Shown here: in pieces, positions 52,502 through 61,739 of the stretch
How positions within the stretch are numbered: position 1 is the first letter of the stretch
Layout of the letters: the number at the start of each line of letters is the position of its first letter
Assembly (NCBI GenBank): GCA_965223215.1
Contig: CBDCVZ010000010.1
Span: 6,386,001 to 6,450,000 of the forward strand
Reading direction: 5' to 3'
DNA from: JABDMH01 sp965223215
Lineage (GTDB): Bacteria; Bacteroidota; Bacteroidia; Chitinophagales; Saprospiraceae
Length of the DNA stretch: 64,000 nucleotides
Notes under the pieces: generated by a model
Seen by the model: the letters and a program-made list of their open reading frames with translations, nothing else
Database searches by the model: none
Told to the model about the DNA's origin: nothing
Translations under genes and position numbers: made by a program

Positions 52502-55500
52502 ATGAAAAAGCTCATTGCCTGGACAGCCTGTGTCCTGTTTCCCATGATGGCCCATACTCAACCAAAACCCGCCGACGAACTAAGTCAGCAATTTGCAGCA
52601 CTCAAGTGGCGAAATTTAGGACCCCAACGAGGTGGTCGCGCTAACGCGATTGCCGGGGTGTTGGGCAATGACCAGTTATACTATGCGGGATACACCGGTG
52701 GCGGAGTTTGGAAGACCCAGGATGCTGGACTAAACTGGTCCAACATATCCGATGGTTATTTTGGGGTAGGGTCAATTGGCGCCATTGATGTCAGTGACAC
52801 GGATCCCAATGTAGTCGTAGTCGGTACCGGTGAGCATGCAGTGAGGGGGGTTATGACCTCTTATGGAGATGGTGTCTATAAATCCACAGACGCAGGTAAG
52901 ACATGGCACCACCTGGGCTTAAACAAGACGAGACACATTGCCAATGTGATCATCCATCCGACCAATCCGCAGGTCATTTACGTAGGAGCGCAAGGAGCGG
53001 TGCATGGACCCACAGCTGATCGTGGTGTATACAAGTCAACAAATGGTGGCATGAGCTGGGAGAAAAAACTGTTTATAGATGAAAATACGGGGGTTTCCAG
53101 TCTTGTTATGGATCCTTCTAACCCTCGCAATTTATTTGCAGCTACCTGGCAGCACCGACGCTATCCCTGGCGGGTGGAGAGTGGAGGCGAAGGTTGTGCC
53201 ATTTATAAATCTGTAGATGAAGGTGAAACCTGGGAAAGGATCCAGGAGGGTCTTCCCGATACCATTGGCAAAATTGGATTATCTGTTTCTGCCGCCGACC
53301 CTAATCGTGTTTATGCCATTGTAGAAGCAAAGAAATCTGAAGCAGGCCTATATCGATCTGATGATGCGGGAAGGACCTGGAAATTGTTTTCGAATAATCA
53401 ACTAATTACCGCGCGCTCATGGTATTATATGGAAGTTTACGCCGATCCAAATAATGCAGACGTCGTATATGTGCTGAATGCACCCCTGATGCGGTCCATC
53501 GATGGGGGTAAGACTTTTGAAAGTATGCGGGTTATTCATGGTGATTGCCACGACTTCTGGATTAACCCCAATAACAGCAACAATATTGCGATGGCCGAGG
53601 ATGGCGGTGCGACCATCTCCTTTAATAAAGGCAAAACTTGGTCGACTTTAAACAATCAATCCACGGCACAATTTTATCGGATATCAGCAGATAAACAAAA
53701 ACCGTATTGGGTCTACAGCGGTCAACAAGATAATCTCTCGGTGGCCATTCCTTCGCGTAGCAAAAACTATGGCATTCTGACCAGCGATTGGTTTAATGGC
53801 CCGGGATGTGAGAGCGCAATGGTCGCATTTGATAACTTCGAAGAACCACGCATGTTATATGGGGGCTGTTTTAATGGTCGAATTAGTCTCTTAGATCTGA
53901 AGACAAAAGGAGTGAAAGATATCATGGTGTATCCGATGACCAATTTAGGATACGATCCGAAGGATATGAAATATCGGTTTAATTGGAATGCTCCTTTAAT
54001 TAATTCACTTCATGATACCAAGGTGATGTACTATGGGTCCAACGTTGTTTTCAAGACCGAAAATGGGGGCATTACCTGGACACCCATCAGTCCTGATTTG
54101 ACCAGAAACGATGCGGACAAGCAAGGTCCTGGTGGTGGACCCATTACCAACGAGGGAGCCGGAGGAGAAAATTATAATACCATTTACTATCTCGCGGCTT
54201 CACCACACGATGAGGAGATTCTCTATGCAGGTTCGGACTGTGGCTTAATTCACATCACCACTGATGGAGGTGAAAACTGGAAGAATATTACACCGCCTAA
54301 TCTTCCGGAAACGATGATTCACGCTATTGAAGTGTCCCCACATGATCCCGGCACCGTGTATTTTGCCTCCACCCGATACAAATTCAATGACTTTCAAAAT
54401 TACACTTATAAATCCACGAACTATGGGATGTCATGGCAGAAGATTGGAGATGATATTCAGGCCAATGATTTTTTCAAAGTAGTTCGGGAGGACCCGAAGA
54501 TTCCAGGGATACTTTACGCCGGGGCTGAAAGAGGATTTTACATCTCTTTCGATGGTGGTACATCGTTTCAACCGTTCCAGCTAAATCTTCCGATTGTACC
54601 AATCACCGATATTGTGATCAGAGATAACGATCTGGCACTCTCGACGGCCGGAAGAGGATTTTGGATATTGGATGATGTGTCTGCCATACAACAGTCATTG
54701 GGCAACCTTACCGGAGAATCACTGAAGTTATTTACACCAAAACCCCACCATCGGATTTTTAATCCTTCACCCTTTTTTCTGATTACCGAACATGCCTTTG
54801 GAGAAAATCCTGCAGAGGGGGTGGCATTGGATTATTACCTGGAGGAGGACTCAGATAGTTTGTTGAAACTTGAAATTATTGATGCCAAAGGTGATGTGAT
54901 TCGAACCATCACGGACGAAGAAGAATTTCAGATGAAAGCCCAGGGGACTAGAGGAAATCTACCTACCATCAATAGCGAAAACCTACCCGCTCAGAAAGGA
55001 TTAAATCGATTTACTTGGGATTTTCGCACAAAGGGTCTGACAAAGATCCCAGAAACATTTGTACTTGGTGCAGATTATCGCGGACATCGGGTTGCACCGG
55101 GAAAATACAAAGCCAGGATAACACGAGAAAACAAGACATCTGAGGTGGAAATAGAAGTATTGTCGCCTCCTGATTTGGAGGTGCCGGCTGAAGTGTGGAC
55201 CCAACAACAGCATTTATTGACTCAAATTGAAAATCGGATCAATGAGATGCATGACCGTATTTTGATAACGATGGAAATGCATCAAAAAATTCAGACCCTG
55301 AGCGAACAATTAGAAAATGATACAACGTTGAAGTCACTCAAACAGCAGGCAGGATCGCTTGAAAAAGAAATCGAAAAATGGCAGCAAGTGGTGATTGAAT
55401 TACGACAGAAAGGATTTCAAGATGCATTAAATTGGCATGCGGGATTAAATGCTGAATTATTTCTACTAAAGGGCAACCTGGATGCATATAGTCCAGAAAT

Positions 55501-55669
55501 TCCTGACAGCTACCGGGAACGATTGCGGGACCTTGAGGAGCAATGGGCAGAGCACCAACAATCATACGAAGATTTAATGACGGCGAAAATTCCTGCCTTT
55601 AATGCGGCCTATGCCAAAGAAGCTTTGCCAGCCCTGGCGGTACCAGAGAAGAAACCCATCAAGCCCTGA
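52502..55669 (+). CDS. Exported sortilin/BNR-repeat propeller protein
   Basis: This 1055-residue protein has a signal peptide (1-19, ending MAHT before Q). Residues ~30-730 carry about ten Asp-box (BNR) repeats of the form S-x-D-x-G-x-T-W: STDAGKTW, STNGGMSW, SVDEGETW, SDDAGRTW, SIDGGKTF, TENGGITW, TTDGGENW, STNYGMSW and SFDGGTSF, which suggest a ten-bladed VPS10/sortilin-like propeller. A beta domain follows (about 745-890), then a helical coiled-coil tail (about 900-1035). Relatives are called glycosyl hydrolase or VPS10-like proteins, but no catalytic residues are evident. It has no T9SS tail. Confidence 0.9.
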   Translation: MKKLIAWTACVLFPMMAHTQPKPADELSQQFAALKWRNLGPQRGGRANAIAGVLGNDQLYYAGYTGGGVWKTQDAGLNWSNISDGYFGVGSIGAIDVSDTDPNVVVVGTGEHAVRGVMTSYGDGVYKSTDAGKTWHHLGLNKTRHIANVIIHPTNPQVIYVGAQGAVHGPTADRGVYKSTNGGMSWEKKLFIDENTGVSSLVMDPSNPRNLFAATWQHRRYPWRVESGGEGCAIYKSVDEGETWERIQEGLPDTIGKIGLSVSAADPNRVYAIVEAKKSEAGLYRSDDAGRTWKLFSNNQLITARSWYYMEVYADPNNADVVYVLNAPLMRSIDGGKTFESMRVIHGDCHDFWINPNNSNNIAMAEDGGATISFNKGKTWSTLNNQSTAQFYRISADKQKPYWVYSGQQDNLSVAIPSRSKNYGILTSDWFNGPGCESAMVAFDNFEEPRMLYGGCFNGRISLLDLKTKGVKDIMVYPMTNLGYDPKDMKYRFNWNAPLINSLHDTKVMYYGSNVVFKTENGGITWTPISPDLTRNDADKQGPGGGPITNEGAGGENYNTIYYLAASPHDEEILYAGSDCGLIHITTDGGENWKNITPPNLPETMIHAIEVSPHDPGTVYFASTRYKFNDFQNYTYKSTNYGMSWQKIGDDIQANDFFKVVREDPKIPGILYAGAERGFYISFDGGTSFQPFQLNLPIVPITDIVIRDNDLALSTAGRGFWILDDVSAIQQSLGNLTGESLKLFTPKPHHRIFNPSPFFLITEHAFGENPAEGVALDYYLEEDSDSLLKLEIIDAKGDVIRTITDEEEFQMKAQGTRGNLPTINSENLPAQKGLNRFTWDFRTKGLTKIPETFVLGADYRGHRVAPGKYKARITRENKTSEVEIEVLSPPDLEVPAEVWTQQQHLLTQIENRINEMHDRILITMEMHQKIQTLSEQLENDTTLKSLKQQAGSLEKEIEKWQQVVIELRQKGFQDALNWHAGLNAELFLLKGNLDAYSPEIPDSYRERLRDLEEQWAEHQQSYEDLMTAKIPAFNAAYAKEALPALAVPEKKPIKP

Positions 55670-55683
55670 ACCGTTGCAATGCC

Positions 55684-56964
55684 CTATTTTGTGAGGTGTG
55701 CGACAAGTATTGAGGTTACTTTTTGCCGAAGGTCATCGATCGAATGATACCGCCCATCTGATTGTACTCCCAAGTTCTGACGGTTGGTAAGTAATATTAA
55801 CTGGGCATCATGAGTTGGAAACCCCAGGACAAATGTTCCTGTAAAGCCAGTATGTCCAAAAGTGTTGGTGGGGAGTTCATCTAAGGGCAGTGCTCTAGAT
55901 GACATCGCCCATCCAAGACCATGTCCAAAGTGATCTTTGGTTAAGAATTGTTTGACCACCGCTTCACTGATGACTTCTTGACCAAGATGGGTGCCATTAT
56001 TTAAAAGCAGTTCTAGGAGAATTGCTAAATCTGCAGCAGTGGAAAACAAACCGGCATGACCTGCGACGCCACCATGTGCATAGAAGGCATTCCCATCATT
56101 CACTTCTCCCACCAACGTATAGTTTCTCCAACCCTGAAAAGCTCCTGGTTCCTCATCACAGAGAAACCCGAAGGAATCATCACTCACCATCTTACGTTCG
56201 AATGGATTGCCATGAGAAGTTGCCGCAAAGGGAGGGTGCTCACCACCAGGTACGAAGGTCGTCTGCATTAGACCTAACGGCCGGTACAGGTTTTTTTGAA
56301 GAAAATTGTTTAAATCATCTTTGGTGACCTCTTCAATGAGGTAGCCCAACAACATAAAACCAAGGTCACTATAGTGACGTTCCTTGCCCACCGCATATTT
56401 TAAGGGTATCTCACAAATGTGTTGCCTTGCTTCACGCTCATTCTTAGTGTGATAATAAATGGGTTTCCATTCCTTTAACCCTGCCGTGTGAGTTAGTAAA
56501 TGACGAATCGTAACACTATCTTTGGAAATACCTCGAAAATCGGAGATGAAGCGATTAATGGGCGAATCTAGATGAATTTTTCCTTGATCTACTAGCAACA
56601 TGATGCCAAAGGTAGTGGCGAAGACCTTCGTCAGAGAGGCCAGATCAAACCGATGGTTGAAGGTCATTGGTTCTGGAGCTGTCAGCATTTTACCATGGTA
56701 GTCGTACAATTTGGCATAACCAAAGGCGCCTGAATGAAGCATCTTACCATTCTGCTGAATTAATATCACCGCACCGGGAATCAGGCCATTGTCAATCGCA
56801 GTCTGAATGGTGCTATCGATCTTGGAAAGGTAAGTTGGAGTTAACGTGCTACGAGGTGCAACACGAGATTCTATTGACTTTGTTTTGCTAGGTGAAATTT
56901 GACAACTACCCAAACCACAAAGGACAACCAACCAAGTAACATGACCTACAAATTGACAAATCAT
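55684..56964 (-). CDS. Beta-lactamase-fold serine hydrolase, lipoprotein
   Basis: Starting at ATG 56964, the 426-residue protein has a lipoprotein signal (WLVVLCGLGSC). An in-frame ATG at 57066 adds 34 residues that look untranslated. Active-site motifs are SLTK (Ser-x-x-Lys) after RFDLA, YSDLG as the Tyr triad, and HTGFTG as the third motif. It is in the class C beta-lactamase/D-alanyl-D-alanine esterase family (EstB-like). It is convergent with the BNR-repeat gene (14 bp apart). A role in cell-wall turnover or ester hydrolysis is likely. Confidence 0.92.
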   Translation of the reverse strand: MICQFVGHVTWLVVLCGLGSCQISPSKTKSIESRVAPRSTLTPTYLSKIDSTIQTAIDNGLIPGAVILIQQNGKMLHSGAFGYAKLYDYHGKMLTAPEPMTFNHRFDLASLTKVFATTFGIMLLVDQGKIHLDSPINRFISDFRGISKDSVTIRHLLTHTAGLKEWKPIYYHTKNEREARQHICEIPLKYAVGKERHYSDLGFMLLGYLIEEVTKDDLNNFLQKNLYRPLGLMQTTFVPGGEHPPFAATSHGNPFERKMVSDDSFGFLCDEEPGAFQGWRNYTLVGEVNDGNAFYAHGGVAGHAGLFSTAADLAILLELLLNNGTHLGQEVISEAVVKQFLTKDHFGHGLGWAMSSRALPLDELPTNTFGHTGFTGTFVLGFPTHDAQLILLTNRQNLGVQSDGRYHSIDDLRQKVTSILVAHLTK

Positions 56965-57201
56965 GGTCCAAATTAGCAATTTAGAATTCTGCAGAAGTTC
57001 AAAATTTGCAGGCAAAATAATTTCATGAAGCTGAATATTTCCACAATGTGTTTTGCATAACAACAAAACAACTCAGTGGCCCTAGTATATTGATGGTGAT
57101 AAGTGGTGGAATATGAATGCTAGGGCAAGCCCGTCAAGGAGAATCGGGTGAAATAGTATCTTGTGGGTGGCACTCGTGGTTGCCTCTAAAAAATGAAGTA
57201 A

Positions 57202-58371
57202 ATGACCGTAAGGATAAGAAAGGTTGGATTGATTATGCTCGTGGTTTGCATGGCCTGTAGACCAGGTCAGCGACTTGGCAATTCGCATGCTCACGAGGAG
57301 CTAGTTGACAGGGTCGGTATGGTTGCTGCTGCAGATCGTTTACTTACTCAAATTCCAGTGCCAATCACCAATTTTAAATGTGACCGAAGTGCGGGTGGTA
57401 AACATGACTTTTATTCAGAAGGAGACTATTGGTGGCCGAACCCCGATGATCCTGATGGACCTTACATTCGCAGGGATGGCCAAACAAATCCTGGAAACTT
57501 CACGGCTCATCGAGAGGCCATGCGGAATCTCAGTAGCTGGGTTGCTACGCTGACGGCGGCATTCAAAATAACAGGTGATAAGAAATATGCTCGCAAGGCC
57601 TTGGAGCATTTAAATGCTTGGTTTATTAATCCCAGTACACAGATGAATCCAAGTCTACTCTATGCTCAGGCAATAAAAGGTAAGGTGACCGGACGAGGTA
57701 TAGGGATCATTGATACCATACATCTGATTGAAGTGGCTCAGAGTATTTTGGTGCTAGAAAATCTGGGATTCCTCAAAGGTCAAACACTGCAAGAGCTGAA
57801 GGGTTGGTTTGGCAAATATGTTACCTGGCTCACCACGCATCCCTACGGCCTCGACGAAAAAGACCATGGCAATAATCACAGTACCTGGTGGGCAGCTCAG
57901 GTAGCCGCATTTGCTAAACTGGCTGAGCGACCAGATATCTTGCTAGATTGCCGCAGTCAATTCAAGAAATTACTCACGGCACAAATGGATGAGATGGGTG
58001 GCTTCCCCGACGAATTGGAACGCACCAAACCATATAACTACTCTTTGTTTAATGTCGAGGGATATGCGGTCATCGCCAAAATCGCCTCGACACCGGAAGA
58101 CAACCTATGGCATTATCAATCTAAAAACGGCAGCATACAGCGGGCGATCGACTTTTTATTGCCAGCGATTAAGGACAAGCGAGTCTGGACCTATGCACCG
58201 GATGTCCAGCATTTCGACGAACTTCCCATTCAATCTGCAACTTTACTTTTTGCAGCTGAGGCTTACGGGCATAGCGAATATCGAAGGGTTTGGGAACAAT
58301 TAAATCCAGAAAGAAAATCGAAGGAGGTTGATCGTAATTTTCCGCTTAGACAACCAGTGCTATGGCTGTGA
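57202..58371 (+). CDS. Alginate-lyase-family (alpha/alpha-barrel) polysaccharide lyase, lipoprotein
   Basis: The 389-residue protein has an N-terminal lipoprotein-like signal (LIMLVVCMAC, lipid Cys19). The mature part matches the alginate-lyase alpha/alpha-toroid: GDYWWPNPDDPDGPYIRRDGQ (about 72-92), NPSLLYAQAIKG, GRGIGIIDTIHLIEVAQS and the active-site loop KDHGNNHSTWWAAQ (about 220-233) with the Asn/His pair and a later Tyr in RTKPYNYSLFNVEGY. It probably cleaves a uronate-containing polysaccharide by beta-elimination; PL5/PL38-like enzymes share this fold. It is first of a three-gene rightward run. Confidence 0.88.
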   Translation: MTVRIRKVGLIMLVVCMACRPGQRLGNSHAHEELVDRVGMVAAADRLLTQIPVPITNFKCDRSAGGKHDFYSEGDYWWPNPDDPDGPYIRRDGQTNPGNFTAHREAMRNLSSWVATLTAAFKITGDKKYARKALEHLNAWFINPSTQMNPSLLYAQAIKGKVTGRGIGIIDTIHLIEVAQSILVLENLGFLKGQTLQELKGWFGKYVTWLTTHPYGLDEKDHGNNHSTWWAAQVAAFAKLAERPDILLDCRSQFKKLLTAQMDEMGGFPDELERTKPYNYSLFNVEGYAVIAKIASTPEDNLWHYQSKNGSIQRAIDFLLPAIKDKRVWTYAPDVQHFDELPIQSATLLFAAEAYGHSEYRRVWEQLNPERKSKEVDRNFPLRQPVLWL

Positions 58372-58436
58372 TGGTAATTGACGCATCTCAGCAACCATTT
58401 GCGTCTTCAAGGATAATTAGATTTGCCCAAGGTAGC

Positions 58437-60512
58437 ATGATGAAAAATACCCTTTGGTTTTGCGCGGCCTTTATTTGTTGGTGTCAAATAAAAGCCCAGG
58501 AAGCAAGTAAGATTGTCTATGATGATAGTGTCGGATATCTTAGATATGTAGCCGACGTCGAAGGCAACTACTTGCCAGATTTTAGCTACGCAGGTTATGG
58601 CTATGGTGAAGTGCCCTTACCGGAGGTTCCTGTTGTGAAATCAATTGACCCAATCGAAGGTGATAATACAGCGCATATTCAAGGTGCGATCGATGAGATT
58701 GGATCGATGGTACCAGACTCCAACGGTATCCGGGGAGCACTGCTCTTGAACGCCGGGATCTACCGGGTTGCGGGTAGCCTAATCCTGAGTCACAGCGGTC
58801 TGGTCTTAAGAGGAGTTGGGCAGGAGGACGACTCCACTCATAACTCAATCATTGTTGGCACCGGTAATACTCCCGAATTGAGGGATGTCATTAAAATTGG
58901 TGGCGCCTCAGGATACAGTTGGACCAAGCGGATCACAGGTTCAACATCATCCGTAACTAATGATTTTGTGCCCGCCGGATCGAGAACCTTGCACGTAGAA
59001 AACCCAAATCTATTCCAGGTGGGAGACAACGTAATTGTTTATCATCCCAGTACCGATGGTTGGTTAGCATCAATTGACTATGGGAGCACTGACTCGGATG
59101 ATCCGTGGAAGGTTGGTGACTTAGACCTTTATTTTAATCGCTCGATCATAGCCATACATCAAGAGGAGGGTAAGATCGAGCTCGATGTTCCCATTTATGA
59201 CCATTTGGATCTTTCCTTGTCCGAGACAGAAATCTATCGCCCAGATCGGCAGGCGATTAAGAACAACATTGGAATTGAAAATATTCGTGTGGTGATTGAA
59301 ACTGCGGGTGAACTTGATGAAGAACACGCTAAAAATGCTGTCCGGTTCTTGGGCGCCGAAGATTGTTGGGCAAAGGAGGTGACGGCTTTACATTTCGTAT
59401 ATGCTGGATTTGATACGAGGGTAGCCAATAGAGTCTCGGTCATAAATTGCACCGCGATCGAGCCTCATTCCATGATTACTGGGGCCCGTCGCTATAATTT
59501 TGCGGTTGGGAGTTACTCTAATAATATATTATTCGAAGGATGTCATGCCACCAAAGGGCGCCATTCATTCGTCTCCAATGGTACCAGTAGTGTGTCGGGC
59601 ATCGTTTTCTACAATTCCACCAGCGACCATGACTTCGCCGCCAGTGAAGGCCACAGGAGATGGAGCCAGGGGTTATTATTTGACAATTTGACCTTTACCA
59701 ATTCAGAAACCAGGAATTTAATTGGGCTCTATAACCGCGGCGACTTTGGAACGGGGCATGGGTGGGCATCTGTACACAGTGTAGCCTGGAGCGTGCGAGT
59801 GCCTGGTAATCGTGGCATCCTCATCCAAAAGCCTCCGCACCGGCAGAACTATGCCATTGCCTGTCGTGGCTTGTTTTCTAATCCTCCACCTTTTCGAAAC
59901 CATCTAGATGGATATGTTGAATTGAGCTATCGGACACCTGTGATAAGCTCCTTGTATGAAAAACAATTTGAATACCGTGTGAGTGGTAAGAAAACGCTTG
60001 ATGCAGCAGCAAAACTAAATGCCGTAGTAATGGATGGAACTGTGTCCTTGAGTTGGTTGGATATATCTGCTGAAGAAGAAGGTTACGTTGTAGAATATGC
60101 ACTTGGACAGGATTCTTTTAAGGAATTGGCCTCGCTGGCCGAGAATACCGTTAATTATCACTGGAGGCTGCCCGGTACCATTTCTGAGCAGATCAATTTT
60201 CGAGTTTATGCTAGGGCAGAGAAAGGGGTTTCACCCTATTCAAATCCTGTTACGATCGATATTTCGACCGATGTGAAGGTGGTGGAATCATCCAATATTC
60301 AGATTTATCCAAACCCCGCACGAAATGCTATTTGGTTCGATAATGATACGAATGCTCATATACAAATCAGGTGTTTCACCGCAGATGGTAGGCTGATGGG
60401 TCACTTCAGGGCGATCAGATCAATAGACATTTCGACATGGCCACCAGGAATCTATCATCTTGAGTTTGGCAATGGTCTTGTGAATCGGTATGCCCGTGTG
60501 GTGAAAATATGA
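58437..60512 (+). CDS. T9SS-secreted right-handed beta-helix protein
   Basis: Starting at ATG 58437 (MMKNTLWF), the 691-residue protein has a signal peptide ending QIKA before Q. Residues ~40-500 are a pectate-lyase-like beta-helix (DPIEGDNTAHIQGAIDEIG, RGALLLNAGIYRV, SHSGLVLRGVGQ, NIGIENIRVVIE). About 525-610 is a fibronectin-III-like domain (LNAVVMDGTVSLSWLD). The last ~75 residues are a type IX sorting domain (IQIYPNPARNAIWF, GIYHLEFGNGL). It is probably a surface polysaccharide lyase or hydrolase working with the preceding lyase. The exact activity is unknown. Confidence 0.88.
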   Translation: MMKNTLWFCAAFICWCQIKAQEASKIVYDDSVGYLRYVADVEGNYLPDFSYAGYGYGEVPLPEVPVVKSIDPIEGDNTAHIQGAIDEIGSMVPDSNGIRGALLLNAGIYRVAGSLILSHSGLVLRGVGQEDDSTHNSIIVGTGNTPELRDVIKIGGASGYSWTKRITGSTSSVTNDFVPAGSRTLHVENPNLFQVGDNVIVYHPSTDGWLASIDYGSTDSDDPWKVGDLDLYFNRSIIAIHQEEGKIELDVPIYDHLDLSLSETEIYRPDRQAIKNNIGIENIRVVIETAGELDEEHAKNAVRFLGAEDCWAKEVTALHFVYAGFDTRVANRVSVINCTAIEPHSMITGARRYNFAVGSYSNNILFEGCHATKGRHSFVSNGTSSVSGIVFYNSTSDHDFAASEGHRRWSQGLLFDNLTFTNSETRNLIGLYNRGDFGTGHGWASVHSVAWSVRVPGNRGILIQKPPHRQNYAIACRGLFSNPPPFRNHLDGYVELSYRTPVISSLYEKQFEYRVSGKKTLDAAAKLNAVVMDGTVSLSWLDISAEEEGYVVEYALGQDSFKELASLAENTVNYHWRLPGTISEQINFRVYARAEKGVSPYSNPVTIDISTDVKVVESSNIQIYPNPARNAIWFDNDTNAHIQIRCFTADGRLMGHFRAIRSIDISTWPPGIYHLEFGNGLVNRYARVVKI

Positions 60513-61522
60513 GATTCTCAAACATGAATCCCATCTCTAAATTGACCAGCCTTTTCCAGGGGAATGACCTGGATGCCATTCGACAGGTAATCACAACACA
60601 TCCTGATGTCCTAAAAAATGACTCACTTCTTCCGCGAGCGGTACGTCATGGTTCCCTCGCGGTTGTTAAATTCTTATGTGAGTCTGGTGCGAAAAATATT
60701 CAGAAGGCCTTGGGCAGTATCTGTTATGGCAATAAAAGGGACATCGCCGAATATTTGGTCAGCCAGGGAGCTAGCATGCATACGAGAGATAACTATGGCC
60801 TGCCGATGCTAGGCACCTGTGAAGTTCTTAATCCTGATGCCATGCAGGTTTGTTTGGATCTTACCGAAAGGCCTTATACAAGGGAAGAATTGTGCGAGTG
60901 TGTAGCGATGGTTTTGACAACTTATTCACGCAACCCAACAGGCAAACACAAGTGTTTGGATTTATTGGACCAGGCGGGCTTTGATTTTCCGGAAGGCATG
61001 GTGATGGCATTTCATCGGGTGGATTTGGAATGGCTAAGAAAGCACCTAACCCAAAATTCCGCGGACCTGGAGCGTCCTTTAGCCTTGACTGAAATCTATC
61101 CAGAAGAAATTATTGGAGAGGCTGCTGATGGCTTACATTTGACACCCTTGGATGGTTCCACCCTCCTTCACCTGGCAGTGGCATTCCATGAGATTGAAAT
61201 GGTTGAACTATTTTTAGAAATGTGTGCTAATGTCAATGTCAAATCAATTGTGGATTCTGAAGGATATGGAGGCCAAACCCCTTTGTTTCATACGGTGATT
61301 AGCTATCCACCCCACCGCGATCACTCTTGCAGCCTACTACTAGGAAATGGTGCCGATTCGAGTGTTAGAGTCAACTTGCGAAAGCAATTGCGGTACATGG
61401 AAGATCCGGCGCTGGAAAAAATGTTTGTGTTTAAAAATGTAAATCCTTTGGAGTACGCCGAGCAGTTTCAAGTACCCAGATGGATAAATCACCAAGCTTG
61501 CAAATTACTATCGGAGGGATGA
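60509..61522 (+). CDS. Cytoplasmic ankyrin-repeat protein
   Basis: The ATG at 60509 overlaps the previous TGA (ATGA); an in-frame ATG at 60524 is the alternative. The 337-residue protein has no signal peptide. Ankyrin-like repeats are seen at the N-terminus (NDLDAIRQVITTHPDVLKND, HGSLAVVKFLCESGA, GNKRDIAEYLVSQGASMHTRDNYG) and C-terminus (DGSTLLHLAVAFHEIEMVELFLEMCANVNVKS, GQTPLFHTVI, CSLLLGNGADSS), with a ~100-residue diverged middle. Overlap with a secreted beta-helix gene is odd for a cytoplasmic protein. Confidence 0.85.
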   Translation: MRFSNMNPISKLTSLFQGNDLDAIRQVITTHPDVLKNDSLLPRAVRHGSLAVVKFLCESGAKNIQKALGSICYGNKRDIAEYLVSQGASMHTRDNYGLPMLGTCEVLNPDAMQVCLDLTERPYTREELCECVAMVLTTYSRNPTGKHKCLDLLDQAGFDFPEGMVMAFHRVDLEWLRKHLTQNSADLERPLALTEIYPEEIIGEAADGLHLTPLDGSTLLHLAVAFHEIEMVELFLEMCANVNVKSIVDSEGYGGQTPLFHTVISYPPHRDHSCSLLLGNGADSSVRVNLRKQLRYMEDPALEKMFVFKNVNPLEYAEQFQVPRWINHQACKLLSEG

Positions 61523-61739
61523 TCTAAGTTCCTACCTTTTTCAATTGGCCAGGATAAAAATCCGTTGTGCTGTACATCAATCGTCATGACCTTTGGACAA
61601 AATAGAAAATCTTTCTTTTATTGAAGTCTAGGCATGCTCATTGACAACAGTAATTTTCTGGCTCCAGGTCGAGTCGTCCAGTAGTCGGGTCAAACCAAAA
61701 TCCTGAAATTGATGTAATATTGCCAGCGAAGCATTTGAT

